Shown: positions 6,585 through 12,694, counted from the stretch's first letter. The stretch: 15,939 bases of DNA from Helicobacteraceae bacterium (GCA_031273735.1 JAISRI010000097.1:1-15939), one strand, 5' to 3'. Numbers and translations are program-made. Notes: generated from the sequence alone by a model not told the origin.

Positions 6585-7098
6585 AAGCGACGCTACCAAT
6601 ATTGTTGTCAATTCTATGCGCTCGGCGTTAAGAGCGGAGCTAGGTCTAATAGCGATCGCCGTCTGCTTAGTTGCGTTCAATGTTGTCGATAGCTTTATCA
6701 TTGTAGCACAGCCATCCACGATTCTTTTGGCGACTGACTTACTTTGCGTAGCGACTATCACGTGCGTTATTTACTACGGGATGCAACTGTATCGAATGGA
6801 AAAAACGCTAATTGAACAAGGTATTGCCGCTAAGAAAGTTAAAGCAGAAGTTAAGAAGGCGGCGGTAAGGCTATGGCTAGTCTATGAACGTAGAATAGAA
6901 ACGTTACGAATGGCTTTCTACTTTATCGTTACCGTAGCCGTTCGCTTTCTCTTGGTCGAATTTAGCAATTTGAGGATTGCCATCGCCGCGACTATCATGA
7001 TCGTTTCGGCGATTTTGGCTAACAAAGCGCGTCTTGCATTAGTTAATTATGCAAAATTGGCGTTCCCTGACATAGATGAAAGAAAGGACAGAAAATGA
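6577..7098 (+). CDS. Four-helix membrane protein, 173 aa
   Basis: ATG 6577 lies within the end of the previous gene (ATGAATAG overlap). Two hydrophobic segments lie at about residues 23-42 and 48-68 (LIAIAVCLVAFNVV, then LLATDLLCVATITCVIYYG). A long charged helical loop follows (MEKTLIEQGIAAKKVKAEVK to YERRIETL), then two more segments at about 110-127 and 132-148. The C-terminus is charged (DIDERKDRK). The Lys/Glu-rich middle region is probably cytosolic. No transporter or enzyme motif is visible and the family was not recognised. The end overlaps the next start, which carries the AAAGGACAGAAAATG context. Confidence 0.75.
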   Translation: MNRSDATNIVVNSMRSALRAELGLIAIAVCLVAFNVVDSFIIVAQPSTILLATDLLCVATITCVIYYGMQLYRMEKTLIEQGIAAKKVKAEVKKAAVRLWLVYERRIETLRMAFYFIVTVAVRFLLVEFSNLRIAIAATIMIVSAILANKARLALVNYAKLAFPDIDERKDRK

Positions 7099-7319
7099 AA
7101 ACAAAGAAGCTGTCTAAGATTAAGGATAGGCTTATTCGGGATTCTGTGGCGGTAGGAGTTCTTATATTTATCGCAGTTGTAAGCTGGTTATTACTCGAAT
7201 TTGACATATGGGAAGATGTCGTGGGTAGCAATATTTTTACATTTACGGTCATGGCTATTATATTAGTGTTGCTCTGTATCGCTTATATAAGAGAAGAAGC
7301 GGCAAGGGACAGCGATTAA
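7095..7319 (+). CDS. Two-helix small membrane protein, 74 aa
   Basis: The start is set by GAAAGGACAGAAAATG and an ATGA overlap with the preceding gene. A basic N-terminal tail (KTKKLSKIKDRLIRD) leads to helix one (SVAVGVLIFIAVVSWLLLEF). A short acidic loop (DIWEDVVG) and helix two (FTFTVMAIILVLLCIAYI) follow, with a charged C-terminus. Under the positive-inside rule both ends face the cytoplasm. No known family was recognised. It is one of three membrane proteins in a row in this cluster, each with its own ribosome binding site. Confidence 0.72.
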   Translation: MKTKKLSKIKDRLIRDSVAVGVLIFIAVVSWLLLEFDIWEDVVGSNIFTFTVMAIILVLLCIAYIREEAARDSD

Positions 7320-7333
7320 AAGAGGAGTAGAAA

Positions 7334-7795
7334 ATGGGTAAGTCAAAAGAGGGAAAGACGGGTTTTGCGGCGATGTATTTTATGTCGGCGCTAATGGCGG
7401 TATTGATTGGCGTTTTGTTAGTCGTTTATTGCATAAACGCTACGAGCGTAGAAGCGACGACGCAAGCGCAAGAGGTTGTCGTTGATGGTAGCCTAAACGA
7501 AGAATCGTTATTTCTGTTGGACAAAGATGCCTTTGAAACAATTTTGACAACAGTCCTAGTTCTGTGCTTTTTTATGATGGCTCTTATAGCGCCCGCTAAT
7601 ATAAATCCATTTTTAGCCATACCGTTCTCTGCAGTCTTTTTGTTTCTTGTACTAGTGGACACTGAATGGTTAAGACACGCGGGAGCGGGCGTGTGGTCGA
7701 TATGCCTCGTCGTTTTGTTGGCGTTATTGATTTTGGCGAATGCGCTTGAGGATATGTGTCTGCGTTATATCTATCGCGACAAAAATGAACAATAA
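7334..7795 (+). CDS. Four-helix membrane protein, 153 aa
   Basis: ATG 7334 follows AAAAGAGGAGTAGAAA. There is a short Lys-rich N-terminus, then helix one (about residues 12-36). A polar loop of about 35 residues (SVEATTQAQEVVVDG through NEESLFLLDKDAFE) probably lies outside the cell membrane. Three more hydrophobic segments follow at about 70-85, 90-110 and 120-140. The C-terminus is charged (RYIYRDKNEQ). There are no catalytic motifs and no recognised family. The next gene's ribosome binding site lies just past the stop, consistent with one transcript from 5981 to 8305. Confidence 0.75.
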   Translation: MGKSKEGKTGFAAMYFMSALMAVLIGVLLVVYCINATSVEATTQAQEVVVDGSLNEESLFLLDKDAFETILTTVLVLCFFMMALIAPANINPFLAIPFSAVFLFLVLVDTEWLRHAGAGVWSICLVVLLALLILANALEDMCLRYIYRDKNEQ

Positions 7796-7817
7796 AAATC
7801 AAAAAAAGGAAACGAAA

Positions 7818-8120
7818 ATGAAGTTTAAGCTTAAATCGGAGTCAGGAAAAAAGCGTATTTACGAGGTTAGCGATATAGGGTTTGTTGGCGTTCAAGACAC
7901 TTCGGGAGGAGAAAAAATAGCCTATGCCTACGAGGGCGCTTTGCCTCTTAGCAAAAAATATTCCTTCAGCCCGATACCAAAGAGGCGTATTAGCGCTAGC
8001 GGGGAGATGGAGGTTACGGATGAACAGCTCCTTTTTATGTGGAGTTATTTGGTTCTTGAAAAAAGAAAAACAGAGGAGAACCAAATAGAAATTAACAATG
8101 AAAAGTGGAGGAATCAATAA
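7818..8120 (+). CDS. Small 'DIG' family protein B, 100 aa
   Basis: ATG 7818 is chosen because AAAAAAAGGAAACGAAA lies directly upstream; an in-frame earlier ATG (7740) would add 26 residues inside the previous gene. The product is paralogous to 1999-2256. Shared features are MKFKLKSESGKKRIYEVSDI then G at residues 1-21, and RRISASGEMEVTDEQLLFMW near 60-79. It differs in the middle and adds a charged tail (about residues 82-100). It is soluble, probably a small beta-plus-helix fold, and the family was not recognised. In the first cluster the paralogue precedes a membrane-protein gene; here it follows three. The shared association with tiny membrane proteins is the main clue to its role. Confidence 0.75.
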   Translation: MKFKLKSESGKKRIYEVSDIGFVGVQDTSGGEKIAYAYEGALPLSKKYSFSPIPKRRISASGEMEVTDEQLLFMWSYLVLEKRKTEENQIEINNEKWRNQ

Positions 8121-8122
8121 AA

Positions 8123-8305
8123 ATGAGCATAATGGAACTGACGGAAGCTGAATCAGCTAGATTGAATGAAGAGATTAGTCTTTATAAAACAATTCCCGAT
8201 GATCGTAAGGCTTTTGTCGAAGCGTTCCGAAATATGCTTAGGCAATGGGTAGAGTTGAACGAATTAAGAGAAGAGTTTCAGGAAGCAGAATGTGAGGACA
8301 GTTAA
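8123..8305 (+). CDS. Small helical acidic protein, 60 aa
   Basis: ATG 8123 with GTGGAGGAATCAATAAAA upstream is preferred over the GTG at 8105. The product is a short, acidic, all-helical protein: MELTEAESARLNEEISLYKT, then DDRKAFVEAFRNMLRQWVEL, ending NELREEFQEAECEDS. Two amphipathic helices are likely, suggesting a coiled-coil or small binding protein. The family was not recognised. It is the last gene of the second cluster, three bases after the previous stop. Confidence 0.65.
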   Translation: MSIMELTEAESARLNEEISLYKTIPDDRKAFVEAFRNMLRQWVELNELREEFQEAECEDS

Positions 8306-8392
8306 CCTTACAAAGAATAAGGCAACGTCAGATTTGCGAAGTCGAGAGGCAGTGTAACTAGAAACCATGATGAAAGGGCATATATTCCTAGA

Positions 8393-8593
8393 ATGAACGA
8401 TCGCCATATTTATTGCGAGTTATACAAGGCTCTCCAAAGAAGAATTGAACACCTCCGCGCGAAGTTTTCTTCAAAGGCTGATAAAAGCTTTTTAGAGCAA
8501 GAGGAGCTTAGAGCGCCGCGAGAACTTTGCGCCCAAGCGCGGATTTTACTCCAGCACAAAAAACTCTCAAAAGAAAGTCGTTTGCAAAGCTAG
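8393..8593 (+). CDS. Small basic helical protein, 66 aa, doubtful start
   Basis: The frame codes for a Lys/Arg/Glu-rich helical product (YCELYKALQRRIEHLRAKFS, then EQEELRAPRELCAQARILLQ) with two cysteines and no membrane segment. The nearest purine-rich site, GAAAGGG, is about 18 bases upstream of the ATG, too far to be ideal, so the true start is uncertain. Just upstream, ATGAAAGGGCATATATT resembles the start of the ASCH gene (ATGAAAGGCATATTGTT) and reads MKGHIFLE then stop. This may be a remnant, or chance. The family was not recognised. Confidence 0.5.
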   Translation: MNDRHIYCELYKALQRRIEHLRAKFSSKADKSFLEQEELRAPRELCAQARILLQHKKLSKESRLQS

Positions 8594-8624
8594 ATTACAA
8601 AGGCGTTTATAACGATTTTGAAAT

Positions 8625-8774
8625 ATGGCGACTATCGTTTATGCCGTCGTAATTCTCGTATTCTTAACGCAAAAATATCGAGATTTGGAAAAATTCGCAA
8701 CTTGGGTTAAAATCCCCTCGGCAATCGCGCCAACGTTATCTTTGCAAAAGAGAACGAAAGATTGCGCTATTTAA
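8625..8774 (+). CDS. Possible 49-residue one-helix protein (low confidence)
   Basis: An ATG frame reads MATIVYAVVILVFLTQKYRD, then LEKFATWVKIPSAIAP and a short tail, with an N-terminal hydrophobic helix. There is no ribosome binding site, and a good promoter for the next gene (8685-8713) lies inside it. I consider it more likely a remnant than an active gene. Confidence 0.25.
   Translation: MATIVYAVVILVFLTQKYRDLEKFATWVKIPSAIAPTLSLQKRTKDCAI
8685..8713 (+). promoter_or_regulatory. Probable promoter for the 8798-10118 genes
   Basis: TTGGAA at 8685-8690, a 17-base spacer and TAAAAT at 8708-8713 lie about 85 bases before ATG 8798. The -10 is near consensus and the -35 is weaker. Confidence 0.45.
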
Positions 8775-8797
8775 TTCTAAAGTCAAGGAGGAAAGAA

Positions 8798-9118
8798 ATG
8801 ATAGCGAAAATTGAGGATAAGAAGCGTGTAACGCAGTTCACGTTTGAGGTAGAGAAAGAGCTATTTGGCAAGTTTAGTAACGGCGATGAAGTTTATGCCG
8901 TCGTTCCTTATGGTAATTTTGATTCCCCTTATTTTAAGGTCGAAAAGATAACGATACGCCACATTTCAGTCTTTGCCGATTTAGAGGTCGTTTATTGCTA
9001 TTCTTCAGACCTAAACTATGGCGACGAGTCTCATTGCAGGGTTGATATGGCGTTTGCATCTGAAGAAGAGGCGAAAGTCAAAGCCGAGGGATTAAATTCT
9101 AGAGTAAAAGTAGAATAG
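8798..9118 (+). CDS. Hypothetical protein, 106 aa, 'GDEVYAV' family
   Basis: ATG 8798 has a near-perfect ribosome binding site (AAGGAGGAAAGAA), so the in-frame TTG at 8762 is rejected. The product is soluble and beta-rich: FSNGDEVYAVVPYGNF (residues about 27-42), then FKVEKITIRHISVFADLEVV. It ends in MAFASEEEAKVKAEGL, a 'segment-then-EEA' ending common to small phage proteins that begin with 'GD.VY.v'. The protein at 11121-11594 has the same opening design (IGDKLYAISPTSLFTYEVYE) and may be a distant relative. Function is unknown. It lies upstream of the RNA ligase on the same strand with a 55 bp gap. Confidence 0.72.
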   Translation: MIAKIEDKKRVTQFTFEVEKELFGKFSNGDEVYAVVPYGNFDSPYFKVEKITIRHISVFADLEVVYCYSSDLNYGDESHCRVDMAFASEEEAKVKAEGLNSRVKVE

Positions 9119-9173
9119 TCCATGCAAATGGAAATTATGCTTGAACTAGAAAATGGAAAGGAATGCGACGAAA

Positions 9174-10118
9174 ATGACGAATTTTAAGAAATACTCGTCG
9201 ATCGAAACGTTCGATTTTGACGAATTGGAATCGCTTAGCGAACAATACGCCGACATAGAGTTTGTAATTCAAGAGAAACTCGACGGCGCGAACATAACGA
9301 TTATATTCGACAGGGACGGCGGCGTAGAGATCGGTTCGCGCACCGAATCGCTTGGCGAAATAGATAAACTGAAAAGGTTCTATCGAATTGAAGAGGCGTT
9401 GCGGGAAAATGATATTAAGGAGTTTATCGCGTTTTGGAGCGAGAAAGCTAAGCGAGACGGGAAACTTTATTCTTTTTACGGCGAGCTTTTTGGCAAAGGG
9501 GTCTCAAGGCGTATCGATTATGGCGATAAGCAACTTATACTCCTATTTGATCTCCGAATTGACGGCGAATACGCGACCTTGCGTCATTTCTATGATCTGC
9601 TCGAGGAAACGGGCTTCCATAAGCTGGCGGTTCCGACTTTGCGCGTTGCAACAGGACTAAAAGCCGCGCTTAACGAGGATTGCGAATTCATTTCGTGCCT
9701 TTCGCACCTTGCTGGCGCCGATCGCCGCGATACAAACTATGCCGAAGGTATCGTGATTAAGCCTATGAACTGCGTCTTGTATCACGAAAAACACAGGGTT
9801 GCGTATAAAAAGAAGAACCCAAACTTTAAGGAAAAGGGCGCGAAAAAACCGAAACTCGCATGGGACGCCACCTTGAGCGAACAACGCGCGGCTTTTGTGG
9901 AGTATGTTAATGAAAACAGAATGCTAAGCGTGTTCAGCAAACATCAGCCTATTGAAGCCATAGCTGAAATTGGCAAGTATATCCAACTAATTGTCGCGGA
10001 CGCGCTCGAAGAGTTTGAAAAAGACGTTGGCAAGTTAGAAATTAACAAGAAGTTGATTATATCAAGAGCGCAAGCCAAAGCGGCGGCGTTGCTGAAAGAC
10101 TTTCTTGCGCGAGGCTAA
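9174..10118 (+). CDS. RNA ligase (Rnl2-type nucleotidyltransferase), 314 aa
   Basis: It seals RNA ends through a covalent lysyl-AMP intermediate, typically repairing nicked or cleaved RNA with ATP. ATG 9174 is preferred over 9153 because AAAGGAATGCGACGAAA precedes it. Motif I is QEKLDGANITIIF (KxDG, with the adenylated Lys at about residue 34). The RTES segment that follows is at about 52-55, motif III-like SFYGELFGKG at about 99-108, motif IV EGIVIKP at about 186-192, and motif V VAYKKKNPNF at about 203-212. The remaining 100 residues are helical, resembling the C-terminal domain of Rnl2-like enzymes. No end-healing kinase/phosphatase is in the window, so the substrate is uncertain: perhaps host tRNA cleaved as a defence, or another nicked RNA. 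Confidence 0.88.
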   Translation: MTNFKKYSSIETFDFDELESLSEQYADIEFVIQEKLDGANITIIFDRDGGVEIGSRTESLGEIDKLKRFYRIEEALRENDIKEFIAFWSEKAKRDGKLYSFYGELFGKGVSRRIDYGDKQLILLFDLRIDGEYATLRHFYDLLEETGFHKLAVPTLRVATGLKAALNEDCEFISCLSHLAGADRRDTNYAEGIVIKPMNCVLYHEKHRVAYKKKNPNFKEKGAKKPKLAWDATLSEQRAAFVEYVNENRMLSVFSKHQPIEAIAEIGKYIQLIVADALEEFEKDVGKLEINKKLIISRAQAKAAALLKDFLARG

Positions 10119-10157
10119 AAAGGAAAACAATGAAAACGATCGATGAAGTTTAGGATT

Positions 10158-10185
10158 TTGACTTTGGCGGGTTTTGGACTAAAAT
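10158..10185 (+). promoter_or_regulatory. Promoter for the 10207-10727 pair
   Basis: TTGACT at 10158-10163, a 16-base spacer and TAAAAT at 10180-10185, followed by AAAGTAAAGGAGTTAAT and ATG 10207. Seven codons with a ribosome binding site (MKTIDEV, 10130-10153) lie between the ligase and this promoter and look like a remnant. Confidence 0.55.
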
Positions 10186-10206
10186 AATAAAAGTAAAGGA
10201 GTTAAT

Positions 10207-10425
10207 ATGTCCGCGTTCATACAAGTTTACGCCTACAAACGGAAGATGTCTTGGTTTCTTGTCATCCCCTTTATCGTCCTTGCGGCGATCATGGTTATAG
10301 TCGTTACCGCTCTATTTTGCCTGTTTGGGATAGCGTTTTTGGTTATAGCGGCGCCGATTATTGCCGTATTGGCGATTTTATTTTCATTGCTTGACGCTCG
10401 CGATAAAAAAAGAAAATATCTATGA
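10207..10425 (+). CDS. Two-helix small membrane protein, 72 aa
   Basis: TAAAGGAGTTAAT precedes ATG 10207. A polar N-terminus (SAFIQVYAYKRKM) is followed by a near-continuous hydrophobic region of about 50 residues: SWFLVIPFIVLAAIMVIVVT, then LFCLFGIAFLVI and IIAVLAILFSLL. This gives two or three helices, and the C-terminus is very basic (DARDKKRKYL). No known family was recognised. Its stop overlaps the next start by ATGA (10422-10425). It has the same style as the tiny membrane proteins in the other clusters, but I see no clear sequence match to them. Confidence 0.7.
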   Translation: MSAFIQVYAYKRKMSWFLVIPFIVLAAIMVIVVTALFCLFGIAFLVIAAPIIAVLAILFSLLDARDKKRKYL

Positions 10426-10727
10426 CGGCGGAGGAAGCCGTAAAAATTGACGTCGCGAACGATCTGTTAGATAACTTAAAAAAGGTTGTCGAACAGATTG
10501 ACGCGCTAGGAGTCGTTCCTATCGGCGACATAGCAAACGTAGATATGGCTTTAACGGGAGCAAAAGTAGCGCACGTTGCGTTACGCAACCTTTATCATAA
10601 CGTTCGCTCTTTACCCGCCGTCGATAACGAGCGAACCCGCGAAACGTTGCGTTCTTTAGAGAGCTTCTGCTCTACAATGGAATTATTTCTTTTGAGGATT
10701 GACCCTTTCCGAAAAAGAAACCGTTAA
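10422..10727 (+). CDS. Helical hypothetical protein, 101 aa
   Basis: It is coupled to the membrane gene by an ATGA overlap. The product is soluble and helical: VANDLLDNLKKVVEQIDALG (residues about 10-29), a small apolar segment VVPIGDIANVDMAL, then two further helices (VALRNLYHNVRSL, then ETLRSLESFCSTMELFLLRI). The tail is basic (DPFRKRNR). The family was not recognised. The pairing of a tiny membrane protein with a coupled helical partner repeats the 2243/2707 arrangement. Its stop codon overlaps, tail to tail, the end of the minus-strand gene at 10724. Confidence 0.7.
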   Translation: MTAEEAVKIDVANDLLDNLKKVVEQIDALGVVPIGDIANVDMALTGAKVAHVALRNLYHNVRSLPAVDNERTRETLRSLESFCSTMELFLLRIDPFRKRNR

Positions 10728-10936
10728 ACATTTTCTTTCTGTTTTACCGATACAGAGCTTGATTCGTAGCTTTCTAGGATTTTAGCGCGTTCCTCTTGCG
10801 ATTTCTTCAACCAATTATCCCAAACAGGATCGCGTTCGATCCGATCTTTACGGCAAGGACTGCCATACGCTTTGCTCATATACTCGATCTCGCCGATCGA
10901 GACGAGAAAACGTTGATTTTTAACCGTAGTCGACAT
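10724..10936 (-). CDS. Small soluble hypothetical protein, 70 aa, only intact minus-strand gene
   Basis: ATG at 10936 (minus strand) is chosen because AAGGA lies six bases upstream; the ATG at 10942 sits directly against that site. The product is polar: STTVKNQRFLVSIGEIEYMS (residues 2-21), then YGSPCRKDRIERDPVWDNWL, then KKSQEERAKILESYES and a Lys/Glu tail. No family was recognised. A possible promoter on the minus strand upstream has TTGATT, a 17-base spacer and TACACT within 10960-11000. Its convergent orientation against the 10207-10727 pair could allow antisense interference or an antidote-type arrangement, but nothing in the sequence proves it. Confidence 0.62.
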   Translation of the reverse strand: MSTTVKNQRFLVSIGEIEYMSKAYGSPCRKDRIERDPVWDNWLKKSQEERAKILESYESSSVSVKQKENV

Positions 10937-11066
10937 TTTCATTCCTTTTTAGTTTCTAAAGACGCAAAGAGTGTATCAAAACCGCCCTTACAAATCAAAT
11001 AATCGCAATAAAAAAAACGTAAAGATTATAAACAAGATAAGCTCTAAAAAGTCGTATTAGTAAAAC

Positions 11067-11095
11067 TTGACATTCATAAAGTAATTTGCAATAAT
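11067..11095 (+). promoter_or_regulatory. Sigma70-type promoter with extended -10 for the third cluster
   Basis: TTGACA at 11067-11072, a 17-base spacer and AATAAT at 11090-11095, with TG at 11087-11088. It lies 25 bases before ATG 11121, which has GAAAGGAGAGTAA as ribosome binding site. The layout and several spacer bases (TTGACATT...TTTGC) match the promoter at 1928. Confidence 0.7.
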
Positions 11096-11120
11096 TTGGG
11101 CAGAAAAGAAAGGAGAGTAA

Positions 11121-11594
11121 ATGGAGAAAATTAAGTTAGAAATTGGCGATAAATTATATGCCATATCGCCAACGTCCCTTTTCACTTATGAAGTCTATGA
11201 AATTAGACGACAAGCGGAGGGAAAAGTTCTGTATGCAGTCGTATGCGAGGCTTGTCGTGATCACGAGCCTTGCAAGGTATTGATTGAGCATTTCCAGAAA
11301 AACGAATTCTTATTCGTTTCCATGCTTAACAACTACAATGGCGAGGACGAGGACGGCGGGAGTTGCTATGAGAAAAACCATGAATGGTATCATAGAAAAA
11401 ACCACTTCTTTACAGATAAGAATTCGTCTCTTATTTTTCTAAAAAAGACTCTCTTAGAGGATAATAAAGAGGGTCTTAAAAGAATAAATGAGAGATATAA
11501 GAACGAGAAGAAGGGGTTTGAGGAAAGAATTGCCTCATTAGAAAATGAGATTGCCGTTATGGAAGAACAGCTTGTAAAGGAGAAAAAATGCTAA
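11121..11594 (+). CDS. Hypothetical protein with beta N-domain and C-terminal coiled coil, 157 aa
   Basis: The N-terminal part (residues 1-50) reads EKIKLEIGDKLYAISPTSLF then TYEVYEIRRQ...VLYAVVCEA, a 'GD.lYAi...V..I' design like the protein at 8798. A charged, aromatic middle follows (NHEWYHRKNHFF). From about residue 115 the chain is a long Glu/Lys coiled coil (INERYKNEKKGFEERIASLE, then NEIAVMEEQLVKEKK). Four cysteines lie in the N-terminal two thirds. There are no catalytic motifs. In the phage proteins of this style the N-domain is of unknown function. It is the first gene of the third cluster and overlaps the next gene by 7 bp. Confidence 0.75.
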   Translation: MEKIKLEIGDKLYAISPTSLFTYEVYEIRRQAEGKVLYAVVCEACRDHEPCKVLIEHFQKNEFLFVSMLNNYNGEDEDGGSCYEKNHEWYHRKNHFFTDKNSSLIFLKKTLLEDNKEGLKRINERYKNEKKGFEERIASLENEIAVMEEQLVKEKKC

Positions 11595-12043
11595 TCAATC
11601 TATCGGAGGATTTCGACAATGGCGCTTTTGAAATATCCGAAAGGGGGTTTCGCCGCTTGTGGAAAATATACAAAACGGCGCGGAAGCTCTCCAAGTTTTT
11701 GGATAAAAAAGACGAGGAGCTAGGGGTTATCAATTACGATCAGTATGTAATTGTAAACTTCAACGGCTACGGCAAAGTTCTCAAAAAGGCTAAGGGGATC
11801 GAAGAAGAAAGCGAATGCGAAGTAACGTTCGATGATTACGCTCTTAGAATATACCAAAGCGGGCTTGTGGAATTGCTTGGCGTTTATAACGGCGATGATT
11901 TTACTAAGCTAGGCGCGGCGTTTTGGATTCAAAGGTTTTTTGATCCTAACTACTTGATAAAGTTCCCTCTTTGTTTCCTTTCGGAGCAAGGGTGCGTAAC
12001 GGATTTTGACGCCAAAACAGAAAAAAGAAAGGGCGGTAAATGA
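11588..12043 (+). CDS. Hypothetical soluble protein, 151 aa
   Basis: The ribosome binding site AAAGGAGAAAAA precedes ATG 11588. The product begins MLINLSEDFDNGAFEISERG, then a basic helical stretch (FRRLWKIYKTARKLSKFLDK). A beta-rich middle follows (INYDQYVIVNFNGYGKVL, then CEVTFDDYALRIYQSGLVEL), then LGAAFWIQRFFDPNYLIKFP, ending in a Lys-rich tail. There is no membrane segment. The family was not recognised. It is translationally coupled on both sides (7 bp overlap upstream, ATGA at 12040-12043 downstream), so it is made together with the membrane protein that follows. Confidence 0.75.
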   Translation: MLINLSEDFDNGAFEISERGFRRLWKIYKTARKLSKFLDKKDEELGVINYDQYVIVNFNGYGKVLKKAKGIEEESECEVTFDDYALRIYQSGLVELLGVYNGDDFTKLGAAFWIQRFFDPNYLIKFPLCFLSEQGCVTDFDAKTEKRKGGK

Positions 12044-12285
12044 AAGAAAACGGGAAGGTAAAAGAGAAAGAGATCGTGGCGAGCGAGAATTGGTTTCTCA
12101 TAATTTTTTGGCTAGTTGTAGCTATGCCAATTTATGCCATTTTACTTGTTAGCGTATTTGGGGGGACGGATATGCCCGATCTTGGCGACGTTGCCGCTAA
12201 GTTCTTTTCCGAATGCTGGCGGTTAGTAGCTATAGTCGCGCTTGCCGCGTTCTCAGCTTGGTTATTTGCGGAGCCGAGAGAGTGA
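12040..12285 (+). CDS. Two-helix small membrane protein, 81 aa
   Basis: It starts in the stop of the previous gene (ATGA). A Lys/Glu-rich tail is followed by VKEKEIVASENWFLIIFWLV, which matches the entry into the first helix of the protein at 2243 (KKEPKIAASDKWTLLIF) in both sequence and position. A second hydrophobic segment lies near the C-terminus (WRLVAIVALAAFSAWLF), after an acidic loop (DMPDLGDVAAKFFSEC). The shared N-terminal block suggests homology between the two clusters. Function is unknown. The next gene starts 25 bp downstream with the AAAGGACAGAAAATG context. Confidence 0.75.
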   Translation: MKENGKVKEKEIVASENWFLIIFWLVVAMPIYAILLVSVFGGTDMPDLGDVAAKFFSECWRLVAIVALAAFSAWLFAEPRE

Positions 12286-12310
12286 TAGCGCGAAAAAGAA
12301 AGGACAGAAA

Positions 12311-12694
12311 ATGAAAAAGGCGAGAAGTGAAGGAAATATTGCGTGCAGAATACAGATTTTTTTATTTGTATCTGCGACGACGCTTGGCGTGATGCTCATT
12401 AGCCTTGTTCTCGACGCGCTTCATTACGTTGACGGCTACTTGGTCATGCTTTCGTATGGATCTATTCTTTTCATAGGCATCCCATTGTTGCTCTATTGGA
12501 AGGAAATTCGGACTGTATTTCGGACTGTATTTCTAAGATATGCGCTTTTTCTCGTTCCTATTGTCGTTCTTTGTGTCGCTATAGTGTATGTTATCAGTGT
12601 TTTTGACGAATTTTCTTCCGGTACGCTAGAGATGGTTGGATTGATTGGTTTTGCGGCGTTTGTCGCTACGGTACCGCTGATGACAGAGAATTGA
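12311..12694 (+). CDS. Four-helix membrane protein, 127 aa, with 12-bp in-frame duplication
   Basis: ATG 12311 with AAAGAAAGGACAGAAA upstream is preferred over the in-frame ATG at 12242, which lies inside the previous gene. Hydrophobic segments lie at about residues 15-34, 45-62, 77-95 and 104-122. A basic loop (WKEIRTVFRTVFLRY) separates the second and third and contains RTVF twice, produced by a tandem 12-base repeat at 12509-12532. The order 'LLLYWKEIR...FLVPIVVL..AI' recalls the middle of the 2243 protein ('YPLWKDRES...WIVPIVFIGVTAI'), so the two are probably distant relatives. No function can be assigned. Confidence 0.75.
   Translation: MKKARSEGNIACRIQIFLFVSATTLGVMLISLVLDALHYVDGYLVMLSYGSILFIGIPLLLYWKEIRTVFRTVFLRYALFLVPIVVLCVAIVYVISVFDEFSSGTLEMVGLIGFAAFVATVPLMTEN
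12509..12532 (+). repeat. Tandem 12-bp direct repeat (CGGACTGTATTT x2)
   Basis: Two exact adjacent copies of CGGACTGTATTT lie inside the membrane-protein gene. The unit is a multiple of three, so the frame is kept and RTVF is duplicated in the loop between helices two and three. Confidence 0.85.
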
